DNA of 64,000 nt from Scalesia atractyloides (taxonomy: Eukaryota > Streptophyta > Magnoliopsida > Asterales > Asteraceae): NCBI GenBank assembly GCA_947069175.1, contig CAMTDV010000018.1:43412869-43476868 (forward strand), given 5' to 3'. A program made the translations under genes and the position numbers. The number at the start of each line of letters is the position of its first letter. Position 1 is the first letter of the stretch. A model generated the notes under the pieces. The model was given only the letters and a program-made list of their open reading frames with translations, was not told where the DNA came from and ran no database searches. Shown one piece after another: positions 34,552 to 44,261 of this stretch.

Positions 34552-34635
34552 GTTGCTGCCGGGACTCGAACCCGGGTCAGCCGGGATCTAAATTCAAAGA
34601 CTTAACACACACCCACATCACCACTCCGCCACTTG
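34552..34635 (-). other. tRNA-Ser-like module in 3' LTR A
   Basis: Same unit as 27549-27632, with two or three substitutions; the T-arm and B-box are intact. Confidence 0.68.
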
Positions 34636-35480
34636 ATCATTTTGTGAAGTTCTGGGGAACAATTAAATCATATATGCAATTGAAAGTCAACCTGTTATGC
34701 CAACAGAAACCGATATCGGCTTTCAAACCGATCAAGACGTTTGATCTCTCGCGGAATCCTGATCATAACCGATAAAACCGATATCTTAAATCAATTCGAC
34801 GTTAATGAACTTAAATTCAGGTGTTGTTTGGTTTTTATAACCGAAAACTTTTATTCTGAAATTACTTCAACAAAACACTCATCTCACGATTCAATATCAT
34901 TCCTAAAGCTTCTAATTCTGTGTTTATTCTATTTTCTGGTCGTCAGAAGTGCTTTCTGATCATCGCCGGAATTCTCTGCAAGTCGCCGGAAAACCGAGAT
35001 TCAACTCAAACCGGTAAAATACCTCGACTTTACTGTTTCAATCAATTGTTAGAACCTTACTAACATTAACCCATCGCTCATAATCAACCACAGACGACAT
35101 TGCTGGACTTTCTGTTTTCACCGGAAAACTCCTGGATTTGTCGGAAACTCGCTGATTACCGGTATGCTCATTCAAACATGCTGATAATCAATACTCATTA
35201 GTTCAATTTCACATCTAATCCCTTAAACCTGTTAATTGATTCTCACAGCCGAAGGTTCCAAAACAGAGCCGACGAGCTTCGCCGGATTCTCTGAAGAAGA
35301 CGATCTGTTCGGTATTTTCTTTCCCCAAACTTTTCGGTTCAATGCTTTCAAATCGTTCATCTTGTTCATTAACTAAATTAATCGCGTATCAGTTGCTTTG
35401 ATTGATGTCTGTGTTTGAAATGAAGAAGACGAGTTCAGAGATGACATAAGATTAATTAAAATCGGAATTATAAACGGGTT

Positions 35481-35555
35481 AGACACACAGTCTAGCGGTG
35501 GACTGTGTGCAAACAAAAAAACATACACGTCCCGAGTTCGATCCCTGCTACACGC
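35481..35555 (+). other. tRNA-like module (copy 1) in 3' LTR A
   Basis: Same unit as 28476-28550; the hairpin here has CACACAGTCTA. Confidence 0.55.
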
Positions 35556-35652
35556 ACTCCTTATGTAATAAAATGCCTTTTTGTTTAAAAACTAAACCGG
35601 GTTAACTCAGTTAGTTGTTAAGTATAATAAAAACCGAGATAATAACCAGGTT

Positions 35653-35727
35653 AGACACACAGTCCAGCGGTGGACTGTGTGCAACATTAAGTCACACGTC
35701 GCGCGTTCGAAACCCGTCACTGGCACC
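35653..35727 (+). other. tRNA-like module (copy 2) in 3' LTR A
   Basis: Same unit as 28648-28722. Confidence 0.55.
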
Positions 35728-35821
35728 GGTTCGTTGAATTAAAATGTTTTTGAAATTAAAAGAATTTTGATTAAACCGAATTAGTATATAAATATAATTA
35801 AAAACAAGATTATTTCGGGTT

Positions 35822-35893
35822 AGACACGTAGCTCAGTTGGTAGAGCTGTGTGCACGTGTATGGGAGGTCTCGGGTTCGAGCTTCACCCGGCGC
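35822..35893 (+). other. tRNA-Lys-like module in 3' LTR A
   Basis: Same unit as 28817-28888, with a perfect D-arm TAGCTCAGTTGGTAGAGC. Confidence 0.7.
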
Positions 35894-35910
35894 AAACTAT
35901 GTCACTGACC

Positions 35911-35962
35911 GAACCGGTCAACAAGTCAACGGGTCAACGGTCAACGGTCAACGGTCAACGCA
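35911..35962 (+). promoter_or_regulatory. GGTCAA (W-box-like) cluster in 3' LTR A
   Basis: Five GGTCAA cores, one more than in the 5' LTR. Confidence 0.5.
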
Positions 35963-36479
35963 AAATAAACAATTTTTTTTATATTTTTATTTATTTAATT
36001 TAATTTAAAAATCAATTAAAAATACTTAAAAATAACATTTTTAAAGATAGAAAATAGCCTTAAACTCACAAAAATATATCTAAAAATTTCATTAAAATCC
36101 TTAATAAAATCCACTCATTTAATATATTTTTCCGTTATTATTTAGGTTAGTATTTCTCGTTGTTCCGCTCATCTAATTCGTGCGCATATCACCATCTCCA
36201 ATCCAACGCACCCAATGTGAGTGAATCTTTACAAATTCCCCGTTTTAATCACGTTTTGGGGTGTATCATGTGTCTTGTTATATATATATTATAATTAAAC
36301 CATTGTGCATACATCATATCATGAACATGTGTATTCAGTTTGTTTCAACTGTTGTGTAGTTATTGTTAGATGCAATTTATTATTTTCAGTACATGCAAAT
36401 TCATAGGCCGCCGCTCCCCATTACATTATGAGCGTTGAGCATGTTCCCCATTTCATTATGAGGTTGAACCTGGCGTGCC

Positions 36480-36650
36480 CACATACGATCGGCTCCGTTT
36501 GATTGAGACTTGATCGCACATACATTTTACATTTTCAGTACATGCAATACGATCGGCTCCATTTGATTGAGCCTTGATCGCACAGACATTTTCATTTTCA
36601 GTACATGTAATACGATCGGCTCCGTTTGATTGAGCCTTGATCGCACAGTT
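36480..36650 (+). repeat. Three tandem repeats of about 62 bp in 3' LTR A
   Basis: Same triple unit as 29465-29640, with scattered substitutions. Confidence 0.85.
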
Positions 36651-37119
36651 TCATTTATGTTTTTTATCGTATGATGTTGGTATGTCCATGTATGCTGTCA
36701 TATGTTATTGTATGTTATAGTTGTGACTGCTATTTGCCACTGCTTGATTATTTACATTTGCTCATTTATGATTATGCACAATTTTTCATTGATAAACTAA
36801 CAAGTAAATCATTAATGAATGTTTATCTAACAAGGTTCACTCGCCAACTTATGTTGACCCAAAAACCCCATTTTTACACATGATACAGGTGAACCAGCAG
36901 CAGCTAGGAACATGTAGGATTGGACTAGAAGAATAAAATGATTTAGAGTTGGGATTGTTATGATTTGTTTATTTTCTTTGTATTGTATGAACATGTTTGG
37001 ATATTTGGAAATGTAACTTTGACTTTATTAAATATGAAACATATTAGTAAATGTCATGAGCTTTGGTGATAACCCAATTATGCCCCGTCTCTTATTCCGC
37101 TGCGGGTCGGGGTGTGACA

Positions 37120-37124
37120 CTCTC
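37120..37124. repeat. TSD of Ty3 element A (right)
   Basis: CTCTC, identical to 27358-27362. Confidence 0.85.
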
Positions 37125-37508
37125 TACCTATGAAGCTGAGTATATCTCGGCCTCCAGCTATTGTTCACAAATTCTATGGATACAACAGCAGATGAGAGAC
37201 TTTGGTCTGCTATTTCTTGACACTCCGTTGTATGTTGATAATAAGGCAGCCATTGATATAACAAAAAATCCGGTTCATCACTCACGCACTAAACACATAG
37301 AAATTCGTTACTATTTCATTCATGATTGTTACGAAAAGAAATTGGTGCGAATAGAAAAATTCACACCGATGAACAAAAGGCTGATTTTTATACCAAACCA
37401 TTTTCTTTATCACGGTTTAAATACTTGTTGAGAATTAATGGTATGAAAAATTTGCTGACAGGTACGGGCGCTGAGGTTGAATACGGATCGGACGAGGAGT
37501 TCGTGTGA
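37120..37508 (+). pseudogene. Copia E RNase H, C-terminal part
   Basis: This is the continuation of the RNase H frame interrupted at 27362. It carries TYEAEYISAS, VDNKAAIDITKNPVHHSRTK and HIEIRYYFIHD, the usual copia RNase H C-terminal motifs. A frameshift near 37360 moves the tail (IHTDEQKADFYTKPF) to another frame, which ends at 37508. RNase H removes the RNA strand during reverse transcription. Confidence 0.88.
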
Positions 37509-38940
37509 TCCACATTGGTTTGTATATATCTTTCTAGTTTAGAGTTTTATTAAAAACTAAAATAGAAAAATATGTTTTTGATTTTAGGGGGAGAAATGTT
37601 AGAGAAAATACAAAAACATTTGAAAATTTTAAAATTCAAAAACATATGAAAAATGCAAAAAGTACAAAAACATTGAAAAAACAAAAGGAATTTAGTGTCA
37701 CAAAGAGGAAATGATAGTACAACAGTGGACTATCACAGTATGCTAAAGAAATGTAAAGTTTAAAAAGTGATAAACAAATATTACTATGGATGTGTCGATA
37801 GGCTTAACACGTTCAGTAAACTGTTTTCGTGATATAAACTAAATTTTACAACTGCTTTATCTTATGGATTAACACATCTTGGATATATGGACTTAGTACT
37901 CCGAAATTTCGTTTGAGAGATTGCCTGATTCTGAGATACGAGGTCTTTATAGATAGTTGATATCTTGGGTATTATTCAAGTTCTTCTGATTTTGCAGAAG
38001 CAATAGCCTAGAACTTCTATAATACTTTAGCATTAAACCCCTAAACTGCTTGCAATCTTGAAAAGTATTAAAAGATCTAATTATTTGCAGTGCTAAAAAG
38101 ATTCCTTAATTGGAACACACCTAAAGTCAAGCCTACATCTCTTTGTCTGTATGGTAGTACTAACCTGAGCTCTCAAGGTCTCGCATTAACCCAGATACAG
38201 ATATCAATTACGCTATATTCACCTGTAAGATGAAATCTAGGGAATCTTGATACGGGAGTATATTCAAGAAGTGAGAACTGCAGATAAATCAAGTTTCATA
38301 AATCATACCTTAACATATCTTGGAACAGTTGAGAAACGTGGTAAAGTATAAGTGGACAAACATATCGACAATCTAGGTAAACGAGTTTAAAACTTAAAGT
38401 CATCTAAAGGTCAACGGTACTGGTGATATGTCTCAAATTAACTAATATGATCCTTAGACACGAATTCACAAAAATATGTCCGTAAATATGTTTATACATA
38501 GTTTACATTGTTCTGTACATAGTTTATTACCTTTACAGATTAAATCGAAAAAGATTATCAGTGTTTTAGCATAAACTTACAAAAATACAAAAAGATTTTT
38601 TTCTACATTGTTTTCAGCAAACCAATGTTGGAAAACGGATCTTCGAAGTCGGGTAAGGTGCTAATCTGGTGGGAATCTCATTGACAACAGGCTGGGAGCT
38701 AATCTGTAAAATCTGAAAAGCCAAAACGATAAAAAGTTCATTAATTTGAAACTTTGATTTTGAAAATATCAACAGTTTGTTCGTAACGGGTCAAACCGGG
38801 GTCATTAATTTGGACTCGGCAGACAAATCGGTTAACCAAGGTCATTAACTTGGACTTGGTCAACTGAGTGGATTTTTAAAACTGGTAAAAGTTGAAAAGT
38901 TTAGGGACTAAATTGTAAAAAGGTTGAAAATTTTTGAGAA
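37509..38940 (+). other. Conserved post-pol non-coding block, copia E copy
   Basis: It contains the polypurine-like TTTTAGGGGGAGAAATG at 37582-37598 and the conserved stretches CCGAAATTTCGTTTGAGAGA (about 37900) and CTGAGCTCTCAAGGTCTCGC (about 38168). These are shared with D (9240-10460) and F (61140-59800, minus). No common reading frame. Confidence 0.8.
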
Positions 38941-39770
38941 TTTGGGTTTAACAAGTTCGGCCGAACTTGCTAAACTTATTAAGGTTTCACATTGTGGCAA
39001 GTTCGACCGAACATGCGTTGATGGTTGTTTTTTTGTGAAAGCATAAGTTCGCCCGAACTTGCTTGGGCCTTATAACTTGGGCTTATCAAGTTCGCCCGAA
39101 CTTGCCAAGGTATAATTACCTTGCAAGTTCGGCCGAACTCATTATCTACAATCACACTTCTCTGAGCGAACTTAGACTTGTTTGAGTGATTTTGTGAAAT
39201 TGACATATTAGCACCGTTACTCTGCCGAAATTTTAGTTGATCTTGGTGATTTGCACACCATTATCAATGGAAGAGGTGCGAACTTGTTGATTGAACCGTT
39301 AATTGGACTGAATTGATGAACATAGATCTAAAAATGTTAAAATCTTGTAGATCTAGGATGTTTTTGATCGAATTGAACTTAAAATTGAAATAAACAATCA
39401 AAACCGACCATGAATGAATGATAAATTTGATCAGATTCATAAGGTTTAAATTAGCAGGTTTGTTGAAGGAGATAACTAGTTCGGCCGAACTTGTTATCAA
39501 GTTCGACCGAACTTGCTAATAAAATTTGTATAAATCAGATAATAACACATGTTCGACCGAACTTAAGGTTTAACTCAGAACTTATGAATGAAGAGGAAGT
39601 TCTCTCGAACTTAAATTTTTGAAAATTGTTAATCATAAGTTCGCCTGAACTTATGTGATTATATTGAACATGTGATTAAGACATGTTCGGGCGAACTTGG
39701 CTAAACTGTTTGCAAAACTCACATCAAGTTCGCCCGAACTTGATGATTAAGTGTTGGAAAATTTTGTGTT
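38941..39770 (+). other. Palindrome array upstream of ORF3, copia E
   Basis: About twelve copies of CAAGTTCGnCCGAACTTG and near variants, in two groups (38950-39180 and 39470-39745). The unit is the same as in the E leader and U3. Confidence 0.82.
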
Positions 39771-39785
39771 TTTCTTGTAATGCAT

Positions 39786-39812
39786 GCTAATTGTTTTTGC
39801 GTCGTTTTTCAG
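39786..39812 (+). promoter_or_regulatory. Candidate 3' splice site for ORF3
   Basis: Branch-point-like GCTAAT at 39786-39791, a pyrimidine-rich run, and TTTTTCAG ending at 39812, 28 bases before the ATG of MDFSKF at 39840. Copia F has the same layout, but the terminal AG is AT. Splicing to this site is inferred; no donor was assigned. Confidence 0.45.
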
Positions 39813-39839
39813 GTTCAAGCTCAAGCGTGGGTAATCACT

Positions 39840-42800
39840 ATGGACTTTTCCAAGTTCCATAATACTTGTATCACGCTTGATAAGACGATATGTCCATCGC
39901 TAAAGGAGTATGAAAGCATTCTGAAGTTTCTAAAGAAGTGTCCTATTCATCGAGGTATCACGGAGCGCACAGTGTCGTATAGATCTCATACTTATCACTT
40001 TCGGATGAACGCGAGTCTCAGCGAAGATAAAAAGACCATTATTTCATCTGTTCAAGTCGGAAATGAAGTTAAGGAGATCACAGTTACTGAAGATGATATA
40101 CGAAGAATCTTGCAATTCAATGATGATAAAGATGATATGATATTCTTAGACGAGAAGATGGTCCAAGGATGTTTCTCTCGGATGGGTTACAAGGGGAGCG
40201 TTAATAAGCCAACGTTGAAGAAAGGGGAAGTGCCTAACCCCTATAAGCTTCTCATGCACGCGATTATTCATACTTTCAGTCACCATAAAGTGGGCCTGGA
40301 TGACGTACAAGACTACATGGCCTGTATGGCAACGACGTTAATTCTGAAGAATCCGTTCAATTATTCTAAGCTTGTTTTCACACATATGTCGAAGAATATG
40401 GAAGATTCAAGATTATGTTTATATCCGAGGTTCGTGCAGATGCTAATCGAGGAGAAATTCACAGACATTGCATGTGATCCGAGCGATGTTCTTTATCTTA
40501 GTCACCTTGATGATACTACAGTAAAAAAGTTGATCAAGTTCCAGAAACAAGACTCAGCACCGGTGGCAAAGCCAGTATTTGGGGCGATTAAAGATGAAAA
40601 TTATATTGCGTCGGCTGACAATAAATGGAGGAAAGATGGAAGTGGTGACGAGAAAGAGTTGAATGGTGAGAAAGAATGGTTTAAAGCTTTCAAGCCGAAA
40701 ACTCGAAGTGAATGGTTTCTAAAGGCCGAAGTCGAAAAGCCTAAAAAGAAGCGAGCATCAAAGAAAATAGATACGATGCTTATAGATGAAGATGAGCCAG
40801 AAAATGTGCAAACTGAAGCTGGTTCGAGTGCAACAATTGTTACTGAGAGCCAAGAGATTGAAAAGACGACTCAAGAAGATGATGTTATATCAGCTACTTC
40901 CGAGAACGAGGATGATTCTGATGATTCTCTCGAGAAGATTACTAAGAAGACAATAGCAGAGACTGAGGCAAAAAAAGTCAAAGAGACTGATGCTGATTTT
41001 GATCCAAATCTTGAAAAAGAGTCTGACGAGGAAAGACCCAAGAAAAAAGCTAAGCGTGTGAAGTATGCTACAATTTCAACGACAAAGACTACAGGGTCTC
41101 CTCAGGCAAAAGGCAGGAAGAAAGCAAAGAAATCTCAGAAACCTGCTAGTCGTCGATACAAAGGAAAGCCAAAAAGCGCAGAAGTTACACAAGAACCTTC
41201 TGGCGCACAGGAGAAAGGAGTAACAAGAACCTCCTACACAAGAACCTCCTGTTGTTATTTCATCTGAAGCTGAACGTCCAGGAGTTACACAAGAACCTCC
41301 TGTGATCTTTCCATCTGAGGCAGAACGTCCAGGAGTCACACAAGAACCTCCTGAGGCTAGAGTACTTGAAGTGCCTATTATTTCATCTCCGGTTCCTCCA
41401 ATGACTTCTCATTTTGAAAGTACTACTCCTTAGAAGTCCACACCAAAGACTGCTACTCCAAAGTCTACTCCAACTGCAAATTTGTTTGGTGACATGCAGA
41501 ATGAGCCAATAAGTCTTCAAGATCTGAATGAGTTCTTTCCGGATACCAATGTTGATTTTCTAAAGAAGCGTGTGAAAATCTTGGAAGATAAAGTAGCCAA
41601 GAATGAAGAAGAAAAAGCTGAGCTTATCAAGAGAATGAATCAAAGCACAGTTGAGAAAGAGATGTTGGATGATAAAGTCAAAGTGTTGGAAAGCGAAAGA
41701 GAATTTTTCAAAGCATTGATCGAGAGCTTGCAAGATGCAAATGAAAAGCTGCAAACAGAGATTGCTGAGTTGAAAACGATTCAAGCCCTAAATGATCGAA
41801 GGTTCACAAGGATGCAGAAAGTTTTATCTAATACTCTTGGGATTGATTTCATTGCTGAGTACGATCGTTTAGATAGGCAAGAGGCTAAAGAAAGATCTGA
41901 GAAAGAACTCGCAGCTAGTGGCAAGGGCAAAGGTGTTAAAGGTGAAGCACCTAAATCTTCTGAGGCTGCAGAAAAGTCTGTTGAAGAGAATGTTGAAAAA
42001 GCTTCTGAGTCCGATGTTACTAAGGTTGACGAATCTGTCAAGCCTTCTGATCCGGTAATTGCTTCTAAAGAAAAGGACGATGGAGAAGCAGAAGATGAGG
42101 ATAAAAATGATGATGACAAGAAAGATGATTCTGATTATGAAGATTGGAACAATGCGGATGATGATGATGATCAGGGAGGAGTTGATATGAAAATTAGTGA
42201 AGCAAAAGTCTTTGATGAATTTGATTTTTCTTCTCTGATGGATGATGAATCAAACAAGATGAATGATCAAATTGAGGGGGAGTCAGGACAAAAAGGGCCA
42301 ACTAAAGAGATTGATATGTATGATGTTGATAGGTTTGCAAAGCCTGTTGCTGCCGTACCCACAAAGCCTTTGATCTTGATGCTTGAACATAATTAGAGGA
42401 AGGCGAGTATGTGCACAATTATACTAAGGAAGATTTGGCCAAGTTGATCAAAGTTGATGCTGAAACACTTGATTTTGATTTTGAAGAGCAAGTAATGAAT
42501 TTTAACACGTTTGAGCCAAATGATGATCAGTACATACGAAGATTCAAGGCTGATGAATATAACAGGGTGATAGTAGAGGATTGGTCTTCTGATGATGAAA
42601 GAGACTACGAAGTACGTTGGTCCTAACACTGATAGTTTTCCTACGTTCGAGGAGATGTACAAGCAACTCGATGAAGATATGTTAAAAGAAAAGATTGAAG
42701 AATCTATTCGAGAAGGTAAAGTTCCGAAACCAATGACGAAGGAGGAAATAGCTCAAGCTACGAAATCTTGGTTTAAAGAGATGCCGCGTGAACGTAAGTT

Positions 42801-43707
42801 TTGACGTCCTCTATCATTCTTTACCAGAGATAAAGACGTGTCGTTGGGAGATATTCTCAGTTGGGGATGGTTCAAGGAGCTGAATGTGTATGCAATCAAA
42901 AGCGAATTTGGGGTGCAATACTTCAAGTATCTGGCTGATTTCAAGACATTACCGTACTGGGATATGGAGGAGCTTGTTCAAACCCTGAATGTTACTTATC
43001 ATATGAAGTATATTGATCAGTTGTTATGGAAGATTATCAAGTTTGAAGCAACAAAGGGTTTTAAGTATTGGAAGCCGTTTATTCCAGGCCATCGCATCAA
43101 GACAAATAAGAAGACAGGGGAAAAGGATATAACGTTGATTATGAAATGACCAAGAGCGATGAGGAACATGCCCTTAATGCCAATCGAACAGAATTTCTAT
43201 CCAGTGTTTAAGTGGTGGCAGATTGATCCTACTACATGCGAAGCTGTTATAGTATTACGATTTGAGGAACATCTGGATATCACGAAGGAAAGGGTGGAGA
43301 TACTTGGGTTTCAGGGTATGAGAGGCTTGTGGAGAACAATCAGGATTCTAGATCCTATGTGGTTAGTAAACTATTCGAGAGAAGACATCAAGTGCTTTTT
43401 CTACAGTAAGATTGTATTCGAAGAACGTGAGAAAGAACAAGCCATGCAATATCAAAGGGTTGTGAACATATGTTATGCTCGAGAAGTTAACTCTGGAAGG
43501 ATGTGGGAAACTAGATGGAGGGATCTAGAACGAGTTGAATTCTTAAAGGAAAAGAAGCGACTTGAATCGATACACGAGAAAGGTAGGGCGGCAAGGCTTA
43601 GAAGGTTTCAGTACATGAACAAAGTGCCTCCTACAGATCAGACGCCAGATCCGAAGCAAGAACGACGAAGGAAGCCTTACAAGAACTTCTTCAGTCGTGT
43701 TCGTTAA
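39840..43707 (+). pseudogene. Copia E ORF3: large unclassified third ORF
   Basis: About 1,290 codons downstream of pol. Start chosen at MDFSKFHNTC (39840), although the frame is open from 39780. Layout: an N-terminal globular region of about 300 residues (VTEDDIRRILQFND, FSRMGYKGSVNKPTLKKGE, LMHAIIHTFSHHK); a basic/acidic linker; short RPGVTQEPP-type repeats (41220-41350); a long coiled coil (41530-41900); an acidic Asp/Glu tract (42050-42200); and a C-terminal region with VFKWWQIDPTTCEAVIVLRF, ending PYKNFFSRVR. No signal peptide or membrane segment is evident. Frameshifts near 41225, 42395 and 42600 and stops at 41432, 42802 and 43147 break it. I recall similar hypothetical proteins from Asteraceae annotations. 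The position is that of env-like ORFs in some copia elements, but the function is unknown. Confidence 0.72.
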
Positions 43708-43759
43708 TGTTTATTTTGAAGACAGAGTTTGGAAGACTGATACAAGACGAAGACGATAT

Positions 43760-43772
43760 CCAAGGGGGAGTC
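43760..43772 (+). promoter_or_regulatory. Polypurine tract of copia E
   Basis: CCAAGGGGGAGTC directly before the 3' LTR; identical in copia F. Confidence 0.85.
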
Positions 43773-44173
43773 TGTTGGTGCAGAATGTCTATGTCTTAGT
43801 CTTGTATCGAGTCTGTATAGATTAGAGTTGAATAGGCTAACAAAAAGTAGTATTTATATGTTAAAGGGTTAAGTTCGCCCATGATATGCATGGAATGTCA
43901 AGTTCGGCTGAACTTGCTTAGGCAAGTTCGCCCGAACTCACCTCCTCTATGAGCGAACTTCAACTCCTATAAATAGCTAGCATGTCACTATCATTTGTAA
44001 CTTTGGCATCTTAGAGGCGAAGCTCTGTCAATTTGGAGACTTGACGTTATATCAATAAAATTGACGATTAATTGACTAATTCTTGTTGTTTGGTAATCAT
44101 GTCGTAATATTTCCTCTATTATGGACATTAGATATCAAATCTAGGTTCCTATGCTATCAGGATCGGTACCATA
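43773..44173 (+). repeat. 3' LTR of copia E (401 bp)
   Basis: Same length as the 5' LTR with about 15 differences. It ends ACCATA instead of CCTACA, so the terminal CA is lost, but the TSD confirms the boundary. Confidence 0.9.
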
Positions 44174-44178
44174 TTCAG
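44174..44178. repeat. TSD of copia E (right)
   Basis: TTCAG, identical to 19508-19512. Confidence 0.88.
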
Positions 44179-44256
44179 TATGACTAATGACTGTGATCCT
44201 AGTTTGTCACGCGCCTCGCGGTGAAACCCCGTAAGTGGAGTTTTGAGGGTGTGACA
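44179..44256 (+). repeat. Solo LTR B, segment 2 (3' end)
   Basis: The last 78 bp of LTR B, ending GGGTGTGACA and followed by TGAAA. Confidence 0.85.
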
Positions 44257-44261
44257 TGAAA
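44257..44261. repeat. TSD of solo LTR B (right)
   Basis: TGAAA, identical to 16938-16942. Confidence 0.85.

Larger units (their letters stand above)
27363..37119 (+). mobile_element. Ty3/gypsy element A, structurally complete, internally deleted
   Basis: Two LTRs (2746 and 2753 bp) that look nearly identical, a Met-type PBS, gag, integrase, a polypurine tract and a CTCTC TSD. Protease, RT and RNase H are absent; a 0.6-kb non-coding spacer lies in their place. If the element and one TSD copy are ignored, the RNase H frame of copia E is continuous across the site. A is the youngest insertion in this nest. Confidence 0.93.
34367..37119 (+). repeat. 3' LTR of element A (2753 bp)
   Basis: Near-identical to the 5' LTR; I saw about two substitutions in the first 180 bp. 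It starts TGTAACATTTG and ends GGTGTGACA, followed by the TSD CTCTC. Confidence 0.93.
19513..44173 (+). mobile_element. Copia element E, complete structure with nested Ty3 element
   Basis: Two 401-bp LTRs, a Met-type PBS, gag, protease-integrase-RT-RNase H order (the Ty1/copia order), a large third ORF, a polypurine tract and a 5-bp TSD. Without the nested element A the length is about 14.9 kb, long for copia mainly because of the extra 6.3 kb after pol. By eye the LTRs differ at about 15 of 401 positions. Coding regions carry many stops and frameshifts and RT has a mutated active site, so E is not autonomous now. Confidence 0.92.

Noticed and set aside
38950..39745. A CRISPR-like repeat array
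   Set aside because: The repeats are palindromes with irregular spacing (about 20-50 bp, with a gap of about 290 bp) inside a plant retrotransposon; no cas genes and no uniform spacers.
39780..43707. Calling ORF3 an envelope protein
   Set aside because: The position fits, but I see no signal peptide, transmembrane segment or cleavage site, so I leave the function open.
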